DNA of 23,313 nucleotides from a bacterium (GTDB taxonomy: Bacteria; Planctomycetota; J058; JAJDCP01), in the NCBI GenBank assembly GCA_030428695.1, contig JAUIEM010000125.1, positions 1 through 23,313 on the forward strand, given 5' to 3'. The position numbers and the translations under genes are program-made. The notes below the pieces were generated by a model, which was not told where the DNA came from, made no database searches, and worked only from the letters and a program-made list of their open reading frames with translations. Positions 14,001-21,829 of the stretch are shown piece by piece. The number at the start of each line of letters is the position of its first letter. Position 1 is the stretch's first letter.

Positions 14001-15364
14001 GTCAGCAGCAGCAGGCTGCCGAGGGCCAGGGTGCGGCGCAGGCGGCGCCGGGCGAGCAGGTCGGCGCGGCGGCTCTTGCGCGCCTCCTCGAGCTGGCGCG
14101 TCAGCCCGGCCCGCTCCGGGCCCGCGTCGAGCCGCGCGAGCTGGGTCTCGGCGAGGTTGAGGTCGGCGAGCTGCAGGGCGGTGCGGGCGAAGGCCAGGCA
14201 GGCCTCGCGCTCGCCGGCGATCGCCTCGGGGTTGCCCTCCCACAGCCGCCGCGCAGAGCCGAAGCCCGCGATCGCCTCGGAGAAGCGGGTGTACAGCTCG
14301 CTGCGTCCGGTCGCGTCGAGGCCCGCGGCCTCGCTGGCGCGCTGCCGGCAGGCGTCGAGGCTGGCGCGGGCGGCGGCGCTGATCTCGAGGCTCTCGCGGT
14401 GGCCGAGGTAGCGGCGCAGGCGCTGCTGGAAGTCGGCGACGCTGCAGCGCTCCTCGGGCTTCGGGGCGAGCGCGCTCTTCAGCAGCGACCGCGCCTCTTC
14501 GGGGAGGTCCTCGCGCAAAGGCGGGAGCCGCCCGAGCACCGCCTGGGTGACGACCTGGAAGAAGGTCGCGCCGGTGTGCGGGGGGCGGCCGTGCAGGATC
14601 GCGTACAGGATGCCCCCGAGCAGGTAGACGTCGGTCCACGGCCCGATCGCCTCCCCGCGGCCCTCGGCGAGCTCCGGCGCCATGTACGAGGGGGTTCCGC
14701 AGGGGCTGGTCACCTGGGAGCGATGGCGCAGGGGCAGCTCGGGGGCCGCGGCGAAGCTGACCGCGAGCCCCCAGTCGGTCAGCAGCACCTCGCCGAAGCG
14801 GCCGAGCATCACGTTGGCGGGCTTCAGGTCGCAGTGGGCGATCTCGTGGCTGTGGGCGAGGGCGACCGCGTTGCAGACCTGCAGCAGGATCCCGAGATGC
14901 TCGGCGAGGCTGGCGCCGCCTTCCTTGAGGCGCCGGCTCCAGGATTGCCCCTCGACCAGCTTCATCGCGAGCTGCAGCTCGCCGGCCGCGGTGTAGCCGA
15001 GGTCGTGGACCGGCACGATGTTCGGATGCTCGAGCCGGCCCTGGGTCACCGCCTCGGAGACGAAGGCGAGCGCCCGGCCGGCGTCGCTGTCGCGGCCGGA
15101 CTGGCGCAGGGTCTTCAGCGCGACCTCGCGCTCGAGGGAGGCCTGGCGCGCCCGGTACACGACCCCCATGCCGCCGCGTCCGAGCTCGGCCCCGACCTCG
15201 AGGGCCGGCGGCTGCGGCGGGCTCGGTGCGTCCCCGCAGGCCGGCCGGGGGCGGTAGGACTGCTCGGTCGAGAGGCTGTCGAGGACGACGCCGGGGCCGA
15301 GGGTCTGGCGCCAGGCCTCGAGCAGCGCGGTCGAGCCGCCGGGGGACGGGATCGCATCGGACAC
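11099..15364 (-). CDS. Serine/threonine protein kinase with one membrane segment and long TPR region
   Basis: This 1421-residue protein starts at GTG 15364, six bases after AGGAGG (15371-15376). The frame remains open upstream to 15676, but that part is low-complexity and has no such site. The kinase domain (about 56-320) shows the glycine loop GRGGMGVVY (62-70), VALK with Lys84, HCDLKPANVML (177-187, catalytic Asp179), TDWGLA with the metal-binding DWG at 197-199 in place of DFG, and GTPSYMAPE (223-231). The usual HRD is HCD. One membrane helix lies near 447-463 (ALGSLLLLTGLGLAYWL). Then come a coiled coil (470-500) and about 900 residues of TPR-like helices, for example LERALAMAEEARGIYAELVA and LPQLGMLAADTVDAS. 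This layout is common in Planctomycetota, with a cytoplasmic kinase and a presumed periplasmic sensor scaffold. The ligand and substrate are unknown. Confidence 0.92.
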   Translation of the reverse strand: MSDAIPSPGGSTALLEAWRQTLGPGVVLDSLSTEQSYRPRPACGDAPSPPQPPALEVGAELGRGGMGVVYRARQASLEREVALKTLRQSGRDSDAGRALAFVSEAVTQGRLEHPNIVPVHDLGYTAAGELQLAMKLVEGQSWSRRLKEGGASLAEHLGILLQVCNAVALAHSHEIAHCDLKPANVMLGRFGEVLLTDWGLAVSFAAAPELPLRHRSQVTSPCGTPSYMAPELAEGRGEAIGPWTDVYLLGGILYAILHGRPPHTGATFFQVVTQAVLGRLPPLREDLPEEARSLLKSALAPKPEERCSVADFQQRLRRYLGHRESLEISAAARASLDACRQRASEAAGLDATGRSELYTRFSEAIAGFGSARRLWEGNPEAIAGEREACLAFARTALQLADLNLAETQLARLDAGPERAGLTRQLEEARKSRRADLLARRRLRRTLALGSLLLLTGLGLAYWLQSRTVAELRAREREVAEQNRQLEDGARRLAQQIAWAERRGHIAEGALNALADKVQGRLTHELGDAHSQRVARELLDIALAGWEELREARADEGGRSEGAAFTLLQIGLLERLVDGDLERALAMAEEARGIYAELVAAAPADPVLRLDFVQACLHIAEIQRLRGALDAAEANLEQVLPQLGMLAADTVDASVQRIHAQVYKTAAAVAVLRGELGAARDNFARTVEIARASWQRDPDNLAALRELIEGLSNLGAAQGDAGGHREALATFAAADTLLADARARLPGNVQLRLQACLLGLKAARLRYEQGETAGAIGEARGLLAALEAILASNPENWHYRQYVASARNDLGEMLAVAGAVEESREVLESSLVLLRTLGSIDPSHVNVARLRAQAARLCGETLWKLGESAAAGPLLREALALSERLSADDSTSFLLRRQLSASHGALGRWHLRRGRLDSARVALETALAIDRALFERVPENPRARHDLSASCLLLAEALAIDGEDARAAALVETAVDLRSPAAEAEPDNLYLARSLAVARERQAQLMQSAGDPRAFETLRAAVEGYGRLADADAGNLRAQLDFLHGALTLAEWEGSGPSALARAEACVARMRELRADFPASAELRDYYAEGCRILANQLLGGGDYARAEGLLGEAQALQRALVAASPADMALADQHARLCHKRGSLLLLLERPEQAGEAAAEALAVREAMFEAMDGHPAIAFRIARTAGLAGQAALQARDFEKAEAVLERGLFHQDRLDPREPGARGNLARLLLLFGELYAARDELDAAEQVFAAVPELGLDPALLAPRRADLAWRQGRLDLARELYVAAGEPASAALAALAAGARAEAEGILAEAAGDPEAAVWRAALGAEAPAADGWAGARLAWLRGELGFDALLARADAVPSAAFRATRRCQAEALRGLRAWSLGDAEEARAAFAACAACAAPERPEARLAAALAAELSE

Positions 15365-15690
15365 GGGGGGCCTCCTGGCCGCGTGGGCGGCGTTTTCCGG
15401 ACCTGGTCGGCCCCGAGCAGCGCGAAGCGGGCGCGCGCCGGACTCGAGGCGTACGGGCGGGGCCGCGGAGGAACCGGGCAGGCCGTCCGTGGTCGCCGCG
15501 GAGCCGTGCTCGCGGACGGCCCGACCCCCGGCCCGTCTGTCCGCAGCATCGCAGGCTTCGGCGGCGAGCGCAATGCCGTCGGATGCCGGCCCATCTCCGG
15601 GACGGCGCCGCGGATTACGGATGCAATGCGCGCTCGCAGGCGGTACAAAGGACGTGTCGGGACTCACCCCTGACACGAGGAGGACAGCCT
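15365..15690. other. 326-base divergent intergenic region
   Basis: This region separates the kinase gene (minus) from the secreted repeat protein gene (plus) and must hold both leaders. The kinase ribosome-binding site is at 15371-15376, and GAGGAGGAC at 15677-15685 serves the plus-strand gene. A TACAAA at 15644-15649 could be a -10 element for the plus strand, but no good -35 lies 16-18 bases upstream. I see no gene inside. Confidence 0.5.
15654..15676 (+). promoter_or_regulatory. Leader hairpin upstream of the squalene-cyclase-repeat gene
   Basis: GTGTCGGG (15654-15661) can pair with CCTGACAC (15669-15676), with one G·U, around a 7-base loop. It ends directly before the ribosome-binding site of the 15691 gene and may affect its translation or message stability. 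No known riboswitch pattern is recognised. Confidence 0.3.
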
Positions 15691-16701
15691 GTGCGTCGAA
15701 CCGTCGCGGTGTGCATCGCCACCATCCTGCTCGCGTCCGGAAGCGCGCCGCTCGCGGCCCAGGACGAGGAGCCGAGCCGTTTCGTCGAGGTCACCCCCGA
15801 GATGACCCAGGCTCTCGGCGACGGGCTCGACTACCTCGCCAAGCAGCAGGGGCGCAAGGGCAACTTCGGCAACAACTACCCGATCGCGACCACGGCGCTC
15901 GCCGGCGTCGCCTTCCTCGGCGCGGGCAACACGCCGCTGCGCGGCGAGTACGCGGACAACGTGCGGCGCTGCGTCGAGTACCTGGTCAAGCAGCAGAAGC
16001 GCAGCGGCTACATCTCGATGCCGAACTCGACGATGTACGAGCACGGCTTCGCGACCCTGTTCCTCGCCGAGGTCTACGGGACCTACCCCGACCCCGATCT
16101 CAAGGAGGTGCTGCAGAAGGCGATCGACCTGATCCAGGAGTCCCAGGACCCCTCCGGCGGTTGGGTCTACCAGCCCCAGCCGAGCGGCCAGTCGGACATC
16201 TCGGTCACGATCTGTGAGGTGATGGCCCTGCGCGCCGCCCGCAACGTCGGCGTGACGGTCTCCGAGGTGACCATCGAACGCGCCCTCGACTGCGTGCTGC
16301 GGGCGCAGAACTCCGACGGCGGCTTCTCCTACCGCATCGGCAGCAACAGCTGGGGCGGCGGCGGCTCGGCCTACCCGCGCTCGGCGGCCGGCGTCTGCAC
16401 CCTGTTCAACCTCGGCCAGTACGACCACCCGGCCACCGCCAAGGGGCTGAACTACCTCGAGGCCCAGCGGGCGGACAACGGCTACTTCTTCTACGCCCGC
16501 TACTACGCCTCGCAGGCGATGTTCCAGGCCGGCGGCGAGCGCTGGGAGCGGTTCTGGCCGCCGGTGCGCAACGAGCTGATCCGCAGCCAGGCCAGCGACG
16601 GCTCGTGGAGCCAGGGCGTCGGCGGCGTCGCCTACTCGACGGCGATGGCGTGCATCATCCTGTCGATCCCGAACCGCTACCTGCCGATCTTCGAGCGCTA
16701 G
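15691..16701 (+). CDS. Secreted prenyltransferase/squalene-oxidase repeat protein
   Basis: This 336-residue protein starts at GTG 15691, behind GAGGAGGAC. Residues 1-23 (MRRTVAVCIATILLASG, then SAPLAA) form a signal peptide with cleavage before QDEEPS. The mature part is an alpha/alpha-barrel type protein with recurring QW-like motifs: LVKQQKRSGYIS, ESQDPSGGWVYQP, RAQNSDGGFSYR, EAQRADNGYFFY and RSQASDGSWSQG. These define the prenyltransferase/squalene oxidase repeat superfamily. I see no DxDD acid motif of true squalene-hopene cyclases, and the length is about half, so it is not a cyclase of that type. Related exported proteins are frequent in Planctomycetota and of unknown function. The gene ends two bases before the minus-strand stop of the DUF1801 gene, in GCTAGCTAG. 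It diverges from the kinase gene. Confidence 0.87.
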   Translation: MRRTVAVCIATILLASGSAPLAAQDEEPSRFVEVTPEMTQALGDGLDYLAKQQGRKGNFGNNYPIATTALAGVAFLGAGNTPLRGEYADNVRRCVEYLVKQQKRSGYISMPNSTMYEHGFATLFLAEVYGTYPDPDLKEVLQKAIDLIQESQDPSGGWVYQPQPSGQSDISVTICEVMALRAARNVGVTVSEVTIERALDCVLRAQNSDGGFSYRIGSNSWGGGGSAYPRSAAGVCTLFNLGQYDHPATAKGLNYLEAQRADNGYFFYARYYASQAMFQAGGERWERFWPPVRNELIRSQASDGSWSQGVGGVAYSTAMACIILSIPNRYLPIFER

Positions 16702-17049
16702 CTAGAACTTCGGCTTCCCGCCGCGCTCCTTCCAGACTTCCCGCAACAGCTTCCGCAGCGCCCGGCCGTCGACCTGCTCGAGGCGTGTGAAGCGCAGGCA
16801 GCTGCGGCCGCAGTCCGGGAAGCTGTCGCGGTGGCGGTCGAGCACGTCCGGCGCGACGTACAGGGCCACATGGTGCTTCTGCGCGCCGAGGTTGCACAGG
16901 CCCGGGTAGTCGAGCATGCCGTGGCCGATGTCCTCCTCGGCCTCCGGCACCGCCGCGGCGATCGCATCGCGCAGCGCGTCGAGGATGGCGCGCTGTTCCC
17001 CTGTGATCGAGGCGATGTAGGCCCCGGGCGAGCTCGTCGGTCGCTTCAT
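16702..17049 (-). CDS. DUF1801 (YdhG-like) protein
   Basis: This 115-residue cytoplasmic protein has the DUF1801 pattern: an N-terminal YIASITGEQRAILDALRDAI, a central ISYxxP-like DIGHGMLDYPGLCNLGAQKH, then HHVALYVAPDVL, and a C-terminal CLRFTRLEQVDGRALRKLL segment. The fold is also found in the bacterial frataxin-like iron chaperone YdhG/Fra group. No catalytic residues are known, and iron binding is only a possibility here. AAGGAGGAT (17055-17063) precedes the ATG by about 5 bases. The gene converges with the squalene-cyclase-repeat gene (adjacent stop codons) and diverges from the arginine operon over 122 bases. Confidence 0.85.
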   Translation of the reverse strand: MKRPTSSPGAYIASITGEQRAILDALRDAIAAAVPEAEEDIGHGMLDYPGLCNLGAQKHHVALYVAPDVLDRHRDSFPDCGRSCLRFTRLEQVDGRALRKLLREVWKERGGKPKF

Positions 17050-17171
17050 CGCGCATCCTCCTTCCTGTGATTCATCGTGGATTCCGGCCGTTCGTCACTT
17101 TACACCTGGGCGTTTGACGCAGCGCGGTGTAGAATTCCGGCTTCCCCGCCGGTCCGGCGCGCGAGACCCCG

Positions 17172-18227
17172 ATGAGACTGCTCCTGAACAAGATCGCATC
17201 CGTCACCCGCAACCTCAAGCTCGGGCGCGAGGCGACCCTGACGCGCACCATAGAAGCGGCCGAAGGGGCGGTGGTCGTCGGCCGCGTGCTGACCGAGAAG
17301 TCGGTCTACAACACCCTCGAGGACGTGCACGGCCGGATGAGCTCCCTGCACCCCGGCGACGTGATCGCCGGCGCCCTCGGCCGGCGCAACGCCCTGCACG
17401 GCTACGAGGGCGTGCTGCCGACGCGGGTCGCCGCCGGCGACACCCTGCAGATCCTCAACCTCGGCGGGGTGATCGGCGAGTGCCGCTCGCACAACCCGCG
17501 GGTCGGCCGGCCCTTCGACCTCGAGATCCTCGGCCAGCTGCTGCGCTTCCCGACCTTCCGCTCCCGTGAGGGCGTGCCGGCCAACGTCGCGATGGAGTCG
17601 CTGCCCGAGGCCGAGGCGCCGCCGAGCTGCCCGCTGGTGGTCGTGGCCGGGACCTGCATGAACAGCGGGAAGACCCTCGCGGCCAGCGTCCTGATCCGCG
17701 CCTTCAAGGCCGCCGGCCACCGGGTCGGCGGGGCGAAGCTGACCGGCGTGTCGCTGCTCAAGGACAAGCTGAGCATGCTCGACTACGGCGCCGAGGTCGC
17801 CTACGACTTCACCGACGCCGGCTGCGTGATCTCCAGCCCCGAGACCGCCCCGCGCATCGCCCGCAACCTGTTCGCCGCCCTCGAGGCCGAGCGCTGCTCG
17901 GTGATCGTCGCGGAGATGGGCGACGGCATCATGGGCGAGTACGGCGTCCAGGCGATCCTCGAAGACCCCGCCTTCCAGGGCCTGCCGAGCGCCTTCGTGC
18001 TGTGCGCGAACGACCCGGTCGGCTGCTTCGGCGGCCTCGAGCTGTTGCGCAGCCGCTTCGGGATCGAGCCGGACGTGATCACCGGCCCGGCGACCGACAA
18101 CAGCGTCGGCACGCGCTTCGTCGAGAGCCAGCTCGGGGTGCCGGCCAAGAACGCCCGCTCCCAGGCCGAGGCCCTCGGCGCGCTGATCCTCGAGCGCGTC
18201 GCCGCACGGACGGGCGCGGCATCGTGA
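17172..18227 (+). CDS. P-loop NTPase-like protein, first gene of the arginine operon
   Basis: This 351-residue protein has two parts. The N-terminal about 150 residues (AAEGAVVVGRVLTEKSVYNT; LHPGDVIAGALGRRNALHGY; LQILNLGGVIGECRSHNP) look like a beta-rich domain I cannot name. A P-loop domain follows, with Walker A GTCMNSGKT (160-168), KLTGVSLLKDKLSMLDYGAE (189-208), YDFTDAG (211-217), VIVAEMGDGIMGEYGV (244-259, a likely Walker B-like acidic segment) and FVLCANDP near 276-283. The order recalls CobQ/dethiobiotin-synthetase-like and DUF1611-type P-loop proteins, but similarity is remote. Its stop overlaps the argC start (GTGA), so the two are translationally coupled. Context suggests a role in arginine biosynthesis or in supplying or modifying its acyl-glutamate substrate; that is inference. 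The ATG has only a weak GCGAG upstream. Confidence 0.8.
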   Translation: MRLLLNKIASVTRNLKLGREATLTRTIEAAEGAVVVGRVLTEKSVYNTLEDVHGRMSSLHPGDVIAGALGRRNALHGYEGVLPTRVAAGDTLQILNLGGVIGECRSHNPRVGRPFDLEILGQLLRFPTFRSREGVPANVAMESLPEAEAPPSCPLVVVAGTCMNSGKTLAASVLIRAFKAAGHRVGGAKLTGVSLLKDKLSMLDYGAEVAYDFTDAGCVISSPETAPRIARNLFAALEAERCSVIVAEMGDGIMGEYGVQAILEDPAFQGLPSAFVLCANDPVGCFGGLELLRSRFGIEPDVITGPATDNSVGTRFVESQLGVPAKNARSQAEALGALILERVAARTGAAS

Positions 18228-19281
18228 GCTTCGACGTCCTGATCCTCGGCGCATCCGGCTTCGGCGGAGGCGAGCTGCTGCGCCTGCTGCACGGCCACCC
18301 GGACGTGCGTTCGGTGCGGGGGACCTCGCGGAAGTCGGCCGGGCGGCCCTTCGCGGAGGTGCATCCCCACCTGCGCGACGTGTACAGCGAGAGCTTCGAC
18401 GCCGAGCCGCCCCTCGAGGCCCTCGCCGACGCTCCCCAGCCGGTGATCTTCAGCGCACTCCCCCACCTGACCTTCGCCTACCGCTACCCGGAGCTCGCCG
18501 CGCGCTGCCGCGAGCTCGGGATCGCCGAGCGCTGCCTGTGGATCGACCTCAGCGCCGACTTCCGCCTGCGCGACCCGGCCCGCTTCGCCGCGATCTACGG
18601 CCGCGAGCACCCCTGCCCGGAGCTGCTCGGCGACTGGGTGTACGGCCTGAGCGAGCACCGCTACGAGGCCCTGCGCGAGGCCCGCCAGGTCGCCAACCCC
18701 GGCTGCTTCGCGACCGCCCTGCAGCTCGCGGTGCTGCCGCTGGTCGGCCTGGAGCCCGAGGGGCTGCTCGCAATCACCGCCCTGACCGGCTCCTCGGGTA
18801 GCGGGGCCGCGCCCGGCCTCGGCACGCACCACCCGACCCGCAGCAACGACCTGCGCGCCTACAAGATGCTCGCCCACCGCCACCAGGCCGAGCTCGAGCA
18901 GGGCCTGGCGCGCGCCTCCGCGGCGCTCCCGCCGATCAGCTTCGTGCCGCACTCCGGGCCGTTCGTGCGCGGCATCTTCGCGACCGTCTCGACCCTGCTG
19001 CCCGCGGGGGTGACGGCCGAGCGGGTGCGCGAGGTGTTCGTCGCCGCCTACGGGGCCTCGCCCTTCGTGCGGCTGGTGGAAGGCTCGCCGCGGCTCGCCG
19101 CGGTGGTCGGCAGCAACTTCTGCGACATCGGCTGGGCGCTGTCCGGCCGCCAGCTGGTCGTGATGGCGACGCTCGACAACCTGGTCAAGGGCATGGCCGG
19201 CCAGGCCGTGCAGAACCTCAACCTGATGGCCGGCCTGCCGCCGGGCCGCGGGCTGTTCGGCCCAGGGAGGTATCCCGGCTG

Positions 19282-19282
<1 letters not shown>
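18224..19282 (+). CDS. argC: N-acetyl-gamma-glutamyl-phosphate reductase (or other acyl/carrier form)
   Basis: ArgC reduces N-acyl-glutamyl phosphate to the semialdehyde with NADPH. This 352-residue protein starts at GTG 18224, overlapping the previous stop. It has a Rossmann start VLILGASGFGGGELLRLL, a LWIDLSADFRLRD segment (105-117), and the catalytic ANPGCFATALQLAVLPL with Cys161. It then has TGSSGSG (189-194) and the substrate-side region THHPTRSNDLRAYKMLAHRH (201-220). The C-terminal LVVMATLDNLVKGMAGQAV is typical. The HHP plus HRH segment resembles LysY-type reductases that use the LysW carrier as well as some ArgC clades, so the N-blocking group (acetyl, succinyl or carrier) cannot be read from sequence. 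ANPGCF favours ordinary ArgC. It is followed by argD with a one-base overlap. Confidence 0.92.
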
Positions 19283-20418
<1,136 letters not shown>

Positions 20419-20427
20419 GAGGTCGAC

Positions 20428-21315
20428 ATGGACACCAACCCGTTCTCCTTCCTGCGCGCCGCGACTCCCTACGTCCGGGACTTCCGCGGCAAGACCTTCG
20501 TCGTCAAGCTCGGCGGCGCCGTGCTCGAGGACGCCGCCGCGCGCCGCCACCTGTGCGACCAGCTCTCGCTGCTACACCACTTCAGCATCCGCCTCGTCGT
20601 CGTCCACGGCGGCGGGAACGAGGCGGACGCCCTGTGCGGACGGCTCGGCGTGCCGGTCGAGAAGATCGCCGGGCGCCGGATCACCTCGCCCGCGGCCCTC
20701 GAGGCCTGCACGATGGTCTACGCCGGCAGCCTGCACAGCGCGCTGCTCGCCGAGATGCGCGCCCTCGGCCTGCCCTGCGTCGGCCTGAGCGGCCTCGACG
20801 CCGGCCTGGTCCAGGCCCGGCGCCGGCCTCCGCTGCTGGTCAAGGACGACGCCGGGATCGAGCGCAAGGTCGACTTCGGCGAGGTCGGCGACGTCGAGGC
20901 GGTGCGCCCACGGCTCCTCGAGCATCTGCTGGAAGGCGGCTTCGTGCCGCTGGTGGCGCCGCTCTCCGGGGACGACCACGGGGCGATCTTCAACACCAAC
21001 GCGGACACCATCGCGACCGAGCTCGCCGCCGCCCTGCGCGCCGAGAAGCTGTTCTTCCTGCTCGAGGCCCCCGGCCTGTTGCGGGACCCCGACGATCCGC
21101 GCAGCCTGCTGTCCTTCCTCAAGGTCTCCGAGCTCGACGGCCTCGCCCGGGAGGGCGTGTTCCGGGCCGGCATGCGGCCGAAGATCGCGGCGACACGCAA
21201 AGCCCTGGCCGCGGGCGTGCGCGGGGTGCACATGATCGGCGGGCTGAAGCAGGACGCGCTCCTGCGGGAGATCTTCACCAACGAGGGCTCGGGGTCGATG
21301 ATCGTCGCGGGGTGA
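20428..21315 (+). CDS. argB: Acetylglutamate kinase (or other N-acyl-glutamate kinase)
   Basis: ArgB phosphorylates the gamma-carboxylate of N-acyl-glutamate. The 295-residue protein starts nine bases after the argD stop, with GAGAGG at 20417-20422. Amino-acid-kinase-family motifs are in order: FVVKLGGAVLE (Lys27), VVVHGGGNEAD (57-66), the substrate-side RRITSPAALEACTMVYAG (83-100), IFNTNADTIATELAAAL (187-203) and RAGMRPKIAA (246-255), where Lys252 is the phosphate-handling lysine. The segment that usually reads LTDVxGLL before the nucleotide loop is LLEAPGLL (211-218) here. The N-terminus has about 20 residues before the first strand, including PFSFLRAATPYV. Such an N-terminal helix is seen in arginine-inhibited hexameric kinases, so feedback control is possible but unproven. 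It is the last gene of the operon. Confidence 0.9.
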   Translation: MDTNPFSFLRAATPYVRDFRGKTFVVKLGGAVLEDAAARRHLCDQLSLLHHFSIRLVVVHGGGNEADALCGRLGVPVEKIAGRRITSPAALEACTMVYAGSLHSALLAEMRALGLPCVGLSGLDAGLVQARRRPPLLVKDDAGIERKVDFGEVGDVEAVRPRLLEHLLEGGFVPLVAPLSGDDHGAIFNTNADTIATELAAALRAEKLFFLLEAPGLLRDPDDPRSLLSFLKVSELDGLAREGVFRAGMRPKIAATRKALAAGVRGVHMIGGLKQDALLREIFTNEGSGSMIVAG

Positions 21316-21463
21316 TCCGTCGGAGGCCCGCTCCGCGCCTCTGCTCCTCCTCGTGAATGCACCCCTTGACCAGACCAGTGGGATCGCCGGGGGGTTGCTG
21401 TGAAGGGCTTATCGCCACCCGCGCGGCGAGGGCGATGTGCTAGAAGCGTGGCAGGACGAAGGC

Positions 21464-21534
21464 ATGCGCGTCTACCTCGATACCTGTGCATGGAAGCGTC
21501 CTTATTGACCTCAGCCAGGTTCTGTCCCGGTTCG
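21464..21534 (+). pseudogene. PIN-domain (VapC-like) toxin gene remnant
   Basis: From ATG 21464 the sequence reads MRVYLDTCAWKRPY and then TGA (21506-21508). The run MRVYLDTC.W.RP is the typical start of a PIN-domain ribonuclease, with the first catalytic aspartate at residue 6. Skipping one T at 21506 restores DLSQVL, as expected after RPYD in this family. Coding similarity then fades at the first REP-like element (21537). The gene is therefore a 5' fragment, frameshifted and cut short. Intact PIN toxins are about 130-150 residues long. No complete antitoxin gene is recognised directly upstream. Confidence 0.6.
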
Positions 21535-21536
21535 GC

Positions 21537-21561
21537 GGGCGGGGGTAAACCCCGCCCCTAC
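21537..21561 (+). repeat. REP-like palindromic element, copy 1
   Basis: GGGCGGGG (21537-21544) pairs with CCCCGCCC (21550-21557) around GTAAA, and the unit ends with CTAC (21558-21561). It matches copy 2, read on the other strand, at 22 of 25 positions. Confidence 0.7.
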
Positions 21562-21586
21562 TCCCGGAAAGAACGTACACACCGAG

Positions 21587-21611
21587 GTAGGGGAGGGGTT
21601 CACCCCCTCCC
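21587..21611 (-). repeat. REP-like palindromic element, copy 2 (inverted)
   Basis: On the plus strand, GGGAGGGG (21591-21598) pairs with CCCCTCCC (21604-21611) around TTCAC, preceded by GTAG (21587-21590). Read on the minus strand it is a 25-base unit like copy 1. The C-G pair of copy 1 is replaced by A-T here, so pairing is preserved. The copies face each other across 25 bases. Confidence 0.7.
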
Positions 21612-21829
21612 GTCGTTGGCCGCGAACCGACGTCCCCTCCGGGAAAAAATCCATGCGTAGGTCAGTTGACGTCCCCACCGGTGAGCGCGTAGTCCTCGAA
21701 GGGCTCGCGATCGCAGCACCGCGGCAGTCTCGAGATCCCGTCGTCAGCCGTGCCGATGGCTGAGAACCGGAAGAACCCCGATCCCATGGATCCTCTCGGA
21801 TTTGTGCGTGTCCTGGAGGGCATCGACCT

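Larger units (their letters stand above)
21316..21829. other. 514-base lower-GC region with decayed toxin gene and REP-like elements
   Basis: The region separates argB from the small antitoxin-like gene. A hand count of 21481-21540 gives 60% G+C, lower than the operon. A short GC hairpin, GAGGC (21323-21327) with GCCTC (21337-21341), follows argB but has no T tract. The region contains the PIN-domain remnant (21464-21534) and two inverted palindromic elements (21537-21611). The rest, 21612-21829, shows no recognisable gene apart from the leader of the 21830 gene. Confidence 0.6.

Noticed and set aside
10889..15673. 1594-codon open frame on the plus strand
   Set aside because: It is antisense to the kinase, whose motifs are clear. 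The product is Leu/Gly/Ala/Glu-rich shadow sequence.
15365..15676. N-terminal extension of the kinase to an ATG at 15676
   Set aside because: The added 104 residues are low complexity, no ribosome-binding site precedes that ATG, and it would overlap the leader of the divergent gene. GTG 15364 has AGGAGG at ideal spacing.
16695..16710. GCTAGCTAG at the convergent stops as a terminator
   Set aside because: It is a short palindrome made by two adjacent stop codons; no stem long enough and no T tract.
17114..17135. TTGACG and TAGAAT before the arginine operon as a promoter
   Set aside because: Only 10 bases separate them, too few for a sigma-70 promoter, and no better -35 lies 16-18 bases before TAGAAT.
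21653..21763. 36-codon frame beginning MRRSVDVPTGERVVLEGL
   Set aside because: No convincing ribosome-binding site or family similarity. It may be decayed toxin or antitoxin sequence, but I cannot support it.
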